A DNA stretch of 29,799 nt, from NCBI GenBank assembly GCA_040880365.1, contig JBBDIO010000147.1:1-29799 (forward strand), read 5' to 3'. Below are positions 1 to 8,317 of the stretch, one piece after another. Position numbers and translations under genes: made by a program. How positions within the stretch are numbered: the stretch's first letter is position 1; every line of letters begins with the position of its first letter. The notes under the pieces were generated by a model. The model made no database searches. It saw only the letters and a program-made list of their open reading frames with translations, and was not told where the DNA came from. The stretch is from JBBDIO01 sp040880365. Its GTDB lineage: Bacteria; Chloroflexota; Anaerolineae; Caldilineales; Caldilineaceae.

Positions 1-43
1 TGTGTACTGCCAGCAGACTGTGTACTGCCAGCAGACTGTGTAC
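1..43. repeat. 18-bp tandem duplication at left edge
   Basis: The unit TGTGTACTGCCAGCAGAC occurs at 1-18 and again at 19-36. The first seven bases of a third copy follow at 37-43. The array may continue to the left of the window. It lies in the gap just downstream of the pspA stop codon. Confidence 0.85.
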
Positions 44-82
44 CGGCGCACTATACAATACTAATGTACCGGCGTCAGTCGC

Positions 83-763
83 CTATTTGTTTATGCCCAA
101 ACGTTGGCGACGTTCCAGCAACTGGGCGTCGAGCGTGCCGCGTTCCAGAACGGTGTCCATCTGTTCGTCCAGGCTGGCCGCCCGCATCTCGCTCAGCGTA
201 GAGGCCTTGTCCAAACGCGAGTGGACACTCTCGGCAATGCGCCGAATGTCGCTATCGCCCGACCCCATGAGGTCGTCCAGGCTGCGCATGGCCTTGACCG
301 TGGTTTCCTTGCTCTTGGCCAATTCCAGCAACGCCTGCAACTCCTGGCGCTCCATGCGCATGGTTTCCAGCCGTGCTTCCAGCTTCACCTTGGCGTCCAG
401 CAGCTTCTTGAATTCCGATTCCTGGCGGGTCAATTGCTCCCGGAAGGTTTCCACCAGCCGCTTGGTGCTGTTATAGCGACTCTGCACAGCCACCGCCGCC
501 GATTCATTGCCTTCGACCAAAAAGGCGTCGATGGCCGAATCAAACTCGGTCATGCGTTGTTCGTGCTCGTCCAGGCGGCGCTTGATGGAACGTACTTCGC
601 CCCCCACCGCGCCGGCGGCGTCTTCCAACTCGGCCAGATTGGTTTCCACCTGGCGCACGTACTGGTCGATGACCGCCAGGCTATTCGTCTTCAACGCCTG
701 GTCAACCAAATAGTGCAGGTTGGCCGAAATCAGCGTAGAGACCTTGTCTAATAACGATGCCAT
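83..763 (-). CDS. pspA: PspA/IM30 family membrane-stress protein
   Basis: This encodes a 226-residue, almost wholly alpha-helical protein of the phage-shock PspA/IM30 (ESCRT-III-like) family. The family binds the inner face of the cytoplasmic membrane and preserves its integrity under stress. The N-terminus (MASLLDKVSTLISANLHYLV) matches the family's amphipathic membrane-binding helix followed by the conserved region with Asp and Gln/Ala. The rest is a long charged coiled coil without Cys. An in-frame ATG lies 36 bases further upstream, but the start at 763 has an AGGAGG Shine-Dalgarno at 771-776 and fits the family start exactly. Length is typical (220-230 aa). It stands alone downstream of the RecQ gene on the same strand, with its own candidate promoter. 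No pspB, pspC or pspF partner is visible here. Confidence 0.93.
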   Translation of the reverse strand: MASLLDKVSTLISANLHYLVDQALKTNSLAVIDQYVRQVETNLAELEDAAGAVGGEVRSIKRRLDEHEQRMTEFDSAIDAFLVEGNESAAVAVQSRYNSTKRLVETFREQLTRQESEFKKLLDAKVKLEARLETMRMERQELQALLELAKSKETTVKAMRSLDDLMGSGDSDIRRIAESVHSRLDKASTLSEMRAASLDEQMDTVLERGTLDAQLLERRQRLGINK

Positions 764-1197
764 TACATATCCTCCTATGGATAGCGTTTGTTGCGCCAAA
801 AAATTGAATTCCGTACTACTTTACGTTCGGCCTGATCCAAAAGTTTCTAGCGACAAAGGGGACAACCGGCTGCGCTGTCCAGATGCGAACGGTTCGGTTT
901 CGTGACGGAAGTCTGATACAAACTGTGCCGGTCCGACAAATGAACGCCACCTGCATCTACTCTGGTATCTCTGGGCCGGCGACTGCATTTTGTCATAGCC
1001 GTATTATACCCCTGGCATCTGTGCGGCGCAATGACAACCGGCTGACATTCGCCCGACGAAAACCCGCAAGTCTGACCGCGCCGCGCCTGGCACGCGTCCA
1101 CGCACGTCGCTTAGTACCACCCGTAGACCTGCGAAACCGGAAACGCAGGGCTTCATCCTGTGCGTTGCAATAGGGTGCCAGCCAACGTTGTGGAGAG
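764..1197. other. Gene-less stretch between recQ and pspA
   Basis: No credible gene is seen here. Short open frames on both strands have no ribosome site or family resemblance. It holds the pspA Shine-Dalgarno (771-776) and a candidate minus-strand promoter near 1003-1031, giving a pspA leader of roughly 230 nt. I see no clear intrinsic terminator for the recQ transcript. Confidence 0.6.
1003..1031 (-). promoter_or_regulatory. Candidate sigma70 promoter for pspA
   Basis: Read on the minus strand, TTGCGC (1031-1026) is followed after 17 bases by a perfect TATAAT (1008-1003). The -35 matches the consensus at only three positions. Transcription would start near 996, about 230 nt before the pspA start. 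Confidence 0.4.
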
Positions 1198-4100
1198 TCA
1201 GGATCCGTGGACCTGGAGCAGGCTATTGATAACCGTGAGGATTTGCGTATCGTGTTGCGCCAATGCGCTTTCGCCAAACCCGCGAATCGCGTGCAGCTCT
1301 TCCAAAGAACCGGGCGCGCTTTCGGCAATGGCCCGCAACAGTGTAGTAGAGGCAATTTCCTGGCTTTTGTAGCGGCTTTCTACGCTGATTTTTTGACGCA
1401 TTTCCTGAAGCTTCATAAAGATGCGCCGTTGCATCTGGGGCGAGACGGCAGGCGTGGCAGCAGGCCCGCGCCCGCCGCCGGTCGTGCCCGCGGCCCGCTG
1501 GGCCTGCATCAGCGCCTCGTCCTCCTCCTGCGCGGGGTGAAGGTGGATTAGATCCAAAATAGTCGGCCCATAATATTCCAGCCGCTGTGCGCCCATGCCA
1601 GGCAAGCGCGCCAGGTCATCCAAAGATTGCGGACGCGCCTCGGCAATGCGCAAAATCAGTTCATTGCTCATAATCATATACGAAGGCTGACCGTTGGTTT
1701 CAGCCGTCCGGCGTCGCCAGTTCCAAATGGCCTTTTGCAACGCAGTATATTTTTCACCGGCAGAGGATGTATCTGCATCTTCGCCCCCGGCTTCAACCTC
1801 TGGCGCATCTCCCAATTGCGCCAATTCGGGATGCTGTTCGAGCCAGCGTTCGGCTTCGCCCCGCCCGCGCAGCGTCGCCGCCAACACGGGATAGCCCTGG
1901 CGGTCATACGCGCGCAGCCGATTATCCTCGACCATATCCTCGATATAGGCGATGATGGCCGCTTCGCCGAGCGCCTTGAGCCGCCCATGATGGCGCGCCT
2001 GATCGGCAGTCACCGGCGCACGCAGACTGCCCGCCAATATCCGTGCCAGGCCACTTTTACCCACATGCTTCGAGACACTCAACAGGCAATCAATAATCAT
2101 CGGCTCCACATCGGCATCGTCGGGCAATTCCAGTGTAGGCGTCGCGCTGGGCGGCACTTCGGGACGAATGCCCGTGCAACTGTCGCACACATTACAGCGG
2201 CTGCGCGGCGGGCTGCCAAAGTGGGCGCTGATATACCCGTGGCGGCAGGTTTCGCCGGTAGCATAGCCCACAATATCGTCGATGCGCCGTTGGGCCACGG
2301 CGCCCGATTGCGCCAGGATCCGCTCCAGACGATCCCGCATATCGGCAGGGCGCGCGGGCAGCGTAATCGCCATCACACGGCGCGCCGGAAAGAGTTGCAG
2401 CGCGCCGATTGCCTCCCACTCCAACAGCGCCGGCTCCACCTCATCCAACGCCCATCCCATAAAACCGGATAGATCGCTCATCTTGAAGGTCGCGGCCTCG
2501 CCGGGTCGCAACGCCAACCCCTTGCGCAGCCGTTCAAATTCGGGGTCGATGGGCAACGGGGGGGCAGCCTTTTTCCCGCGCGGTGGTTTGGGCAGAATAA
2601 TCGTAAACTCCTGGGGCAGATCAAAGCCGCGCGTGAGCAAATCGGCGCGCTCCAGAATGCTGACCGCCACACGGCTGGTGGTCTCATCGGTATTCAAAAT
2701 CTGTTGCAGACGCCGATTGTCCACTGGCCCCACAATAGTCTCCCAATCCGCGGGGGCGTCTTGCTCGTGGATATGCACGCCCAGTTGCGTCGCGACCGCG
2801 GCGTAGACACTCTCCAGGAAATCCACCGACATTTCGCCCGATTTTGCCCAACGGCGCAGGTTCGTCCAATCGTTGTTGCTATAAAAGAGGATCCCCTGGC
2901 TGGGTTTGCCATCACGCCCGGCGCGGCCCACTTCCTGATAATAGGCCGCCAGGCTGCGGGCCGGATGAAAGTGGATGATGAAGCGAATGTCCGACTTGTC
3001 AATCCCCATGCCAAATGCAACCGTCGCCACCACCACACGGGTCTTGCCCGCCATGAAGCGATCCTGGATAGCGCCCCGCGCCTCGATGCCTGCATGATAC
3101 GCTTCGGCCGCGACGCCAATCTTGCGCAGTTCAAACGCCAGCGACTCGCTCTTGTGGCGGCTGTTGACATAGACGATGCCGCTGCCGTCCAGCTCGCCTA
3201 CCAACTTGAGCATCGCCGCCAGCTTGTCTTCTTCGTTGTGAAATTGCAGAGCCGAGAGGAACAGATTGTTGCGGAAGATATCCAGCGTCAGCACGCGTGG
3301 GCGCGCCGACTGTGCAGTCAGTTCGTCCCCGTCATGCCCCCCCATATCATCAGCGACGCTATCCCCGCCATTGGCGCCTGCCACGCCCATACGCCCATTC
3401 GCACGTTTGTCGGTGCGGGCATCCGCCATCGGCTTGGCCGAGGGCGACCCAGGCGGCGAAGGGGCCGAATCGCGAATATAGTCGATAATCTCATCGCGCA
3501 CCCGTGGCGGTGCGGTGGCGGTCATGGCCAATGCCGGCGGATTCGCCAACGCGGCCCGCGCTTCCTGAATAAACAGATAATCCGGGCGAAAATCGTGCCC
3601 CCAGAGGCTGACACAGTGGGCCTCGTCCAACACAAACAGACCGATGCCTGCCTTGCGCAACGCGGCCAGAAAGGCGAGCTGGCGCAAGCGTTCGGGTGCC
3701 GCATAGATGAGCTTGTAATCCCCATCGGCAATGCCCTGGAGCCGTTGCGCCATCTCCACATCGGTCAGTGTGCTATTGACAAAGGTCGCCAGTTTGCGCG
3801 CCGCCGCCGGCAACCCTTCTACCTGGTCTTTCATCAACGCGACCAGCGGGCTAATGACCAGCGTGGCCCTGGGCAACATCAATGCCGGCAACTGATAGCA
3901 GAGCGATTTCCCCGCGCCGGTGGGCATCACCGTCAGAATCGATTCTCCACGCAACACGCCCGCAATCACCTCGGTCTGGCCCTCGCGCAGTTGCATATAG
4001 CCAAAATGACGCACAGCTTCCAGCTGAATCTTGCGCTCTTCTTTGCGATCCAGCGGCAGCGAGGCCGGTCCGCTCAACCGTTCAAAAATTGCCGCGGCGT

Positions 4101-4875
4101 CGGCGATCTGGTCCATGCCCAGCTCGCGCAAGGGATGCAGGGCCGCGTGCAGGCTCTGAAATGCATCCACACGACGCCGTTCCAGCTCCAGCCGCACCGC
4201 CTGCTCGCTTTCGCGGCGTTCCATGTGCGCCAACAACGTGGCAAATTCCTGCAACTCCCGCGCATCCAACCCCGCGGGCACGCCTGCGCCCAGCCGCTGG
4301 AGAAACTGATCTGCGGTAGCAAAATCGTCGGCGCGCTGCGCATGGCGCGCCATGTGCAGCATAACTACCGGATCATGTGCGCGCGCGATCAACAGGCCAT
4401 CCAGCAATGCCCGGCTCTGGGCAAATTCGCCCAACGCATCCAGAATTTCTACAGCCGCGCCAATCACCATCAGATTGCGGGGATAGCTTTCGCCCAAATC
4501 CTCGGCCAGGTCGCGCGCCGCTTGCGTGTGGCCCATTGCCAGCAGACAGCGGGCCTCCCACACCTGCCCGGCAATGGTCGGGCTGCGCCGCTGCCGCCGT
4601 TCGAGAGTGTCCAGACATTCGGCATACTGTCCCGCTTGAAACCGCGCCAAAGCCAGCAGATCCAACAGGTGCAGCAGCGGGCCAAATGCCTCGCGCAACG
4701 TCTCGGTGATTGCTACCAATTCCGCCGGCGGACCCCACGTTGCCAGATAGTCCAGCAGACTGTCGCGCAATTCAGGCGGCAGACCGATCACTTGATCCGG
4801 ATTAAGGGTGAGCTGTTGCAGGAGCGAAGGCGCGTCCTGTGTCATATGTACATCGATTTTTGCGCGTTCTGCCAT
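1198..4875 (-). CDS. recQ: RecQ-family ATP-dependent DNA helicase, multidomain
   Basis: This is a 3'-5' DNA helicase of superfamily 2, for recombination and repair. Residues below count from the ATG at 4875 (1225 aa). Residues 1-280 are helical and repeat-like (TPR-like by eye). The helicase core follows: Walker A GAGKS 320-324, DEAH 417-420 followed by CVSLWGHDFRPDY, and motif VI QEVGRAGRDG 647-656. A low-complexity Gly/Asp/Ser-rich insert of about 55 residues (470-524) separates the two RecA lobes. The RQC zinc site has Cys 877, 894, 897 and 900. Two HRDC-like domains end the protein (about 1044-1111 and 1149-1221). E. coli RecQ is about 610 aa with one HRDC, so this is about twice as long. 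The start is uncertain: ATGs lie at 4968, 4875 and 4845, none with a good Shine-Dalgarno. A TTGACA promoter at 4883-4911 argues against 4968. Confidence 0.93.
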   Translation of the reverse strand: MAERAKIDVHMTQDAPSLLQQLTLNPDQVIGLPPELRDSLLDYLATWGPPAELVAITETLREAFGPLLHLLDLLALARFQAGQYAECLDTLERRQRRSPTIAGQVWEARCLLAMGHTQAARDLAEDLGESYPRNLMVIGAAVEILDALGEFAQSRALLDGLLIARAHDPVVMLHMARHAQRADDFATADQFLQRLGAGVPAGLDARELQEFATLLAHMERRESEQAVRLELERRRVDAFQSLHAALHPLRELGMDQIADAAAIFERLSGPASLPLDRKEERKIQLEAVRHFGYMQLREGQTEVIAGVLRGESILTVMPTGAGKSLCYQLPALMLPRATLVISPLVALMKDQVEGLPAAARKLATFVNSTLTDVEMAQRLQGIADGDYKLIYAAPERLRQLAFLAALRKAGIGLFVLDEAHCVSLWGHDFRPDYLFIQEARAALANPPALAMTATAPPRVRDEIIDYIRDSAPSPPGSPSAKPMADARTDKRANGRMGVAGANGGDSVADDMGGHDGDELTAQSARPRVLTLDIFRNNLFLSALQFHNEEDKLAAMLKLVGELDGSGIVYVNSRHKSESLAFELRKIGVAAEAYHAGIEARGAIQDRFMAGKTRVVVATVAFGMGIDKSDIRFIIHFHPARSLAAYYQEVGRAGRDGKPSQGILFYSNNDWTNLRRWAKSGEMSVDFLESVYAAVATQLGVHIHEQDAPADWETIVGPVDNRRLQQILNTDETTSRVAVSILERADLLTRGFDLPQEFTIILPKPPRGKKAAPPLPIDPEFERLRKGLALRPGEAATFKMSDLSGFMGWALDEVEPALLEWEAIGALQLFPARRVMAITLPARPADMRDRLERILAQSGAVAQRRIDDIVGYATGETCRHGYISAHFGSPPRSRCNVCDSCTGIRPEVPPSATPTLELPDDADVEPMIIDCLLSVSKHVGKSGLARILAGSLRAPVTADQARHHGRLKALGEAAIIAYIEDMVEDNRLRAYDRQGYPVLAATLRGRGEAERWLEQHPELAQLGDAPEVEAGGEDADTSSAGEKYTALQKAIWNWRRRTAETNGQPSYMIMSNELILRIAEARPQSLDDLARLPGMGAQRLEYYGPTILDLIHLHPAQEEDEALMQAQRAAGTTGGGRGPAATPAVSPQMQRRIFMKLQEMRQKISVESRYKSQEIASTTLLRAIAESAPGSLEELHAIRGFGESALAQHDTQILTVINSLLQVHGS

Positions 4876-4882
4876 GTTTGCC

Positions 4883-4911
4883 AGACTACACGAGAGCCTC
4901 ACAACTGTCAA
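4883..4911 (-). promoter_or_regulatory. Candidate promoter for recQ
   Basis: On the minus strand a perfect TTGACA (4911-4906) is followed after 17 bases by TAGTCT (4888-4883), which matches TATAAT at three positions. The predicted start near 4876 falls at the ATG at 4875. The message would therefore be leaderless, or would start at the ATG at 4845. Confidence 0.4.
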
Positions 4912-5015
4912 TCCGTCAACGGATAGCGCGGAGAGCACCGCGCATCCTCTGGGGCCGATTTTCGACATTGGCGATAGTTTCAGTTGCGCTATCTTCCCGT
5001 TGTACTATGCAGATA

Positions 5016-5044
5016 TTGACGCTGTTTCCCGCCTTCCATATAAT
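5016..5044 (+). promoter_or_regulatory. Strong sigma70-type promoter upstream of fabF
   Basis: TTGACG (5016-5021), a 17-base spacer and a perfect TATAAT (5039-5044) make this one of the two best promoter matches in the window. The predicted start is near 5051, leaving an untranslated leader of about 400 nt before fabF. Confidence 0.6.
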
Positions 5045-5452
5045 CTTGGGTCATTGCGCGTGCATTGCCCACCAATCTGGAATCATACGGCACACGCGAT
5101 ACGTTCGATTGCTTGCGACATGATTGGCGCACGTTCACAGCTTGCGCCTGGCACACAATCAGAAAAGGTGTTGCGGCATGACATGTTGGCCTGATACCCG
5201 ATCCAGGCGCTTTGGGATAGTATTTTGAGCCGTGATTTAAAATCGTAATTCGGAACGTTGTTTTGGCACGGAAGCTATCACGACGCTACTTTTGAGACAC
5301 TGCCGTGTTGTACTCATATATGTTGATTGTGTAATGTAAAATCATCTGGTCTAAAATTTAACCGCAAACGCGTACTGTCGCATGTCGCTTCGGAAAAAAA
5401 CCGACGTGCATCTATAAAATGGATGCGCAAAAATGTAGGAGATGGCTTTTTT

Positions 5453-6688
5453 ATGACTCGCGTCTTTATAACCGGATTGGGCGCAGTTTCGCCCATCGGC
5501 AATGATGTAGAAACTTTTTGGAAAAACCTTTTGGCAGGTAAATCTGGGGCCGCGCCGATTAAACAGTTTGACCCCGGGGATATGCCCTTCAATATTGCCT
5601 GCGAAGTGAAGGATTTTAATCCCGCCGATTATATGGATCGCAAGCTGATCCGCCGCACCTCGCGCTCGACCCAATTCGCGATTGCTGCCAGTCGCCAGGC
5701 GTTAGAACAGGCCCAGCTGGAAGTGACCCCGGAAAACGCAGAACGTGTGGGCGTGATGCTGGCGACCGGCGGCGGTGGACTGACCGAAATCGAAGCCGCG
5801 ACCGTGAACATGGTCGAAAAAGGCTGGCGCACCGTAGGCCCGTTTGTGGTGCCCAATGCCATGTCCAATGCCAGCAGTTGCCTGGTTTCTATTGAAACCG
5901 GAGCCAAGGGTCCCGTGATGACCAGCACCGCAGCCTGTGCCAGCGGGCACTATTCCATCATCGAAGGCTATCACTTCATTCAGCGCGGCGAAGCCGACGT
6001 CATCATTGCAGGCGGCGCAGAATCCGCGGTCTCCATGCTCACCATGTCGGCCTTCGGGCGCATGGGTCCCCTTTCCACCCGTGGAGGCGATCCCGCATTG
6101 GCGTGTCGTCCCTTCTCGGTCGACCGCGATGGCTTTGTCAGCGGCGAAGGCGCGTGCATCCTGATTCTGGAAAGCGAAGAACATGCCCGCGCGCGCGGCG
6201 CAACCATCTTTGCCGAAGTGCTGGGGGGACGCCTGACCGCCGATGCGTTTCATGTGACGGCGCCCGACCCCGAAGGCGACGGCGCCGCCCGCGCCCTGAA
6301 AGGGGCCGTCCAAAGCGCCGGTCTACAGCCTACCGACATCGATGTGGTCTATGCCCACGGCACGGGAACCGTGCTCAACGACGTGGGTGAATCCAAGGCC
6401 CTGCATCGCGTCTTTGGCGACCATGTCAACGACATGAAGGTGACCAGCATCAAAAGCATGATTGGGCATGGGCTGGGCGCAGCCGGTGCGCAGTCGGCAG
6501 TGGCCGCGGTGCTCACGCTCAAACACGGCGACGTGCCCCCCACCATCAACTACACGCCCGATCCCGAAATTGAATTGCCCATTGTCGGCAATCATGCCCA
6601 GCGCGCCGACGCCCAATATGCAATCGTCAACGCATTTGGCTTTGGCGGCCAGAACGTGGTGGCAGTTTTTGGGCGCGTGGACGAATAA
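5453..6688 (+). CDS. fabF: 3-oxoacyl-ACP synthase II (KAS II)
   Basis: This enzyme condenses malonyl-ACP with acyl-ACP in fatty-acid elongation in the cytoplasm. The 411-residue product has the usual length. It begins MTRVFITGLGAVSPIGN, the family start. The catalytic triad is visible: Cys162 in TAACASG, His302 in YAHGTGT and His339 in KSMIGHG, with Lys334. The C-terminal NAFGFGGQN motif is present. HGTGT and GHGLGA differ slightly from the common HGTST and GHLLGA. The frame is open upstream to 5327, but only the ATG at 5453 matches the family start, with AGGAGA 11 bases before it. No acpP, fabG or fabD is adjacent, so the gene stands alone between its own promoter and a terminator at 6747-6791. 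Confidence 0.96.
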   Translation: MTRVFITGLGAVSPIGNDVETFWKNLLAGKSGAAPIKQFDPGDMPFNIACEVKDFNPADYMDRKLIRRTSRSTQFAIAASRQALEQAQLEVTPENAERVGVMLATGGGGLTEIEAATVNMVEKGWRTVGPFVVPNAMSNASSCLVSIETGAKGPVMTSTAACASGHYSIIEGYHFIQRGEADVIIAGGAESAVSMLTMSAFGRMGPLSTRGGDPALACRPFSVDRDGFVSGEGACILILESEEHARARGATIFAEVLGGRLTADAFHVTAPDPEGDGAARALKGAVQSAGLQPTDIDVVYAHGTGTVLNDVGESKALHRVFGDHVNDMKVTSIKSMIGHGLGAAGAQSAVAAVLTLKHGDVPPTINYTPDPEIELPIVGNHAQRADAQYAIVNAFGFGGQNVVAVFGRVDE

Positions 6689-6701
6689 ACTCGCTTTCTC
6701 T

Positions 6702-6733
6702 TTAATCAATCTACCTGTTAATCAATCTACCTG
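6702..6733. repeat. Perfect 16-bp tandem duplication after fabF
   Basis: TTAATCAATCTACCTG occurs at 6702-6717 and again at 6718-6733 without mismatch. It starts 13 bases after the fabF stop codon, directly before the terminator. Confidence 0.9.
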
Positions 6734-6746
6734 AATGCACAAACAC

Positions 6747-6791
6747 AAAAAGAGGGGGGCTGCACGCGTAAAGTGCGGCTCCCCTCTTTTT
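6747..6791. terminator. Bidirectional intrinsic terminator
   Basis: Arms 6747-6765 and 6773-6791 pair over 19 positions (two as G-U on the plus strand) around a 7-base loop. The 5' arm begins with five A and the 3' arm ends with five T, so it can act on both strands. It ends fabF transcription and may also block read-through from mdh. Confidence 0.88.
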
Positions 6792-7023
6792 GCGCGCACA
6801 CATGCCTGTGTTCTCACATACCTGCCCACTACGTCCCACTGTGGGTACAGATTTGATACCTCGCCTGCAAAAGAAGGAACCAATTCCGTGCGCCCGGCGT
6901 ATATACGACGGAAAGGTGGGTTGGTTAGCCTTTGGTCACCTGTGGCTACCCTATCTTTCACGACAGCGCAGCCATGTAGCCATGCCGTGAGTACGCGTAG
7001 GCCAATGACAATGTGAACCCAAC

Positions 7024-7060
7024 AAAAAAGCGGCAAGACCCAAATTGGGCCTGCCGCTTT
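7024..7060 (-). terminator. Intrinsic terminator of mdh
   Basis: Read on the minus strand, a stem GCGGCAG.../...TTGCCGC with a small bulge and a short loop is followed by a run of six T (complement of 7024-7029). It lies about 45 bases after the mdh stop codon. Confidence 0.82.
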
Positions 7061-7104
7061 CGAAGCTACGAATTTGATTAAACCAAACTTTTACAGACGT
7101 AACC

Positions 7105-8097
7105 CTATTGGCGCACGCCCAGCAAGCCTTCAACCGCGGCGCGTTCTTCCAACAGTTCCTGACCCGTGGCTGCCAGCATCTGGCGGTCGAAATCGCTCAA
7201 TTCCAGGCCATCCACAATGGTAAATTCGCCATTTTGGACGGTGACAGGATAGCTGAATATGACACCTTCGGGCGCACCATATGCCCCAGTCGAGGGGATG
7301 CCCATGCTCGTCCAATCCCCGGCGGGCGTACCATGATACCAGGTTTGCACATGATTGATGGCCGCGTTGGCGGCGCTGGCCGCGCTGCTCTGGCCGCGCG
7401 CTTCGATCACGGCCGCGCCTCGCTTCTGCACCGTAGGAATGAACGTTTCGCGCAACCACGCGTCGTCATTGATCACCTGGGCTGCGGGCGTGCCATTGAT
7501 TTCCGCGTGATAGGCATCGGGATATTGGGTGGCGCTGTGGTTGCCCCAAATCGTCACCTTCTTCACGGCAGTAATGGGCGTGCCCGCCTTGCCTGCCAGT
7601 TGCGTCATGGCGCGATTGTGATCCAGCCGCGTCATCGCGGTGAAGCGTGTGGCAGGCACATCCGGCGCGTTGTGCATGGCGATCAGACAGTTGGTATTGG
7701 CAGGGTTGCCCACCACCAACACGCGCACATCCTGCGCCGCGTGGCGGTTAATCGCCGCGCCCTGGGGGCCAAAAATTGCGCCATTGGCATCCAGCAAATC
7801 CTTGCGCTCCATCCCCGCCGAGCGCGGACGCGCCCCCACGAGCATTGCCCAGTTCACATCGGCGAAGGCGGTATTCGCATCATCGGTGAGCACCATATCG
7901 GTCAACAATGGAAACGCGCAGTCGTCCAGCTCCATCGCCACGCCTTCCAACGCTTTCATGGCAGGCGCAATTTCCAGCATTTTCAAAATCACCGGCTGGT
8001 CGGGTCCAAACAGATCACCATTGGCGATCCGAAACAACAACGCATACCCAATATTGCCCGCAGCGCCGGTAACGGCTACGCGGATTGGTGTCGACAT
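7105..8097 (-). CDS. mdh: Malate dehydrogenase (NAD-dependent)
   Basis: This enzyme interconverts malate and oxaloacetate in the TCA cycle. The 330-residue product has the NAD-binding glycine loop TGAAGNIG near residue 10. It has the substrate-binding segment ARPRSAGMERKDLL (Arg90 region), NPANTNCLIA, TRLDHNRA (Asp159) and the catalytic His187 in WGNHSATQYPD. These motifs mark the cytosolic/dimeric-type malate dehydrogenases rather than the LDH-like group. An ATG five codons upstream (8112) lies next to no ribosome site. The start at 8097 has GGGAGA at 8105-8110, eight bases away. The gene is monocistronic and ends in its own terminator. Confidence 0.96.
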   Translation of the reverse strand: MSTPIRVAVTGAAGNIGYALLFRIANGDLFGPDQPVILKMLEIAPAMKALEGVAMELDDCAFPLLTDMVLTDDANTAFADVNWAMLVGARPRSAGMERKDLLDANGAIFGPQGAAINRHAAQDVRVLVVGNPANTNCLIAMHNAPDVPATRFTAMTRLDHNRAMTQLAGKAGTPITAVKKVTIWGNHSATQYPDAYHAEINGTPAAQVINDDAWLRETFIPTVQKRGAAVIEARGQSSAASAANAAINHVQTWYHGTPAGDWTSMGIPSTGAYGAPEGVIFSYPVTVQNGEFTIVDGLELSDFDRQMLAATGQELLEERAAVEGLLGVRQ

Positions 8098-8178
8098 AGC
8101 ATTTTCTCCCATAAGTTTTGTATCTCAGACAAGCTAAACTCTTTCATGTTGGGGATTGCGGCGTCTGCACGCGATTTC

Positions 8179-8208
8179 TTGACCCCGACAATCACAATGC
8201 ACTATAGT
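8179..8208 (+). promoter_or_regulatory. Candidate promoter for the FG-GAP protein gene
   Basis: TTGACC (8179-8184) and TATAGT (8203-8208) are separated by 18 bases. The predicted start is near 8215, about 100 nt before the start codon at 8318. Confidence 0.5.
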
Positions 8209-8317
8209 TTCCAGAACTCTAGCAATGTTTAGGATACCGTCATTCAGCCAATTGAGCAATGTGGCGCCGCATTTTTCACTAGAGTTGCCAAATCTCAGTT
8301 CACAAGGAGTATCGTTC

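Larger units (their letters stand above)
4876..5452. other. Divergent intergenic region and fabF leader
   Basis: This gap lies between recQ (leftward) and fabF (rightward). It carries a candidate recQ promoter (4883-4911, minus) and a near-consensus plus-strand promoter (5016-5044). The roughly 400 nt from there to the fabF start hold no convincing gene. A 24-codon open frame from an ATG near 5119 lacks a ribosome site. I saw no tRNA-like fold or recognisable riboswitch. The fabF Shine-Dalgarno AGGAGA is at 5437-5442. Confidence 0.6.
6689..7104. other. Convergent intergenic region with two terminators
   Basis: The 3' ends of fabF (plus) and mdh (minus) face each other here. The gap contains a 16-bp tandem duplication, a long bidirectional hairpin terminator and a second terminator next to mdh. 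The sequence between the terminators (6792-7023) contains open frames on both strands, but they overlap the hairpins and look like no protein I know. Confidence 0.65.

Noticed and set aside
2704..4926. 740-codon open frame on the plus strand, antisense to recQ
   Set aside because: It is the mirror of a GC-rich conserved helicase gene, has no recognisable domain, is rich in His, Gln and Arg as expected for antisense frames, and has no ribosome site.
5119..5193. 24-codon open frame in the fabF leader as a leader peptide
   Set aside because: It has no Shine-Dalgarno and no run of regulatory codons.
6735..7016. 93-codon open frame in the fabF-mdh gap
   Set aside because: It begins inside a strong terminator hairpin, has no ribosome site and resembles no protein.
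7108..8232. 374-codon open frame antisense to mdh
   Set aside because: mdh is certain from its motifs; this frame has the same antisense composition and no family resemblance.
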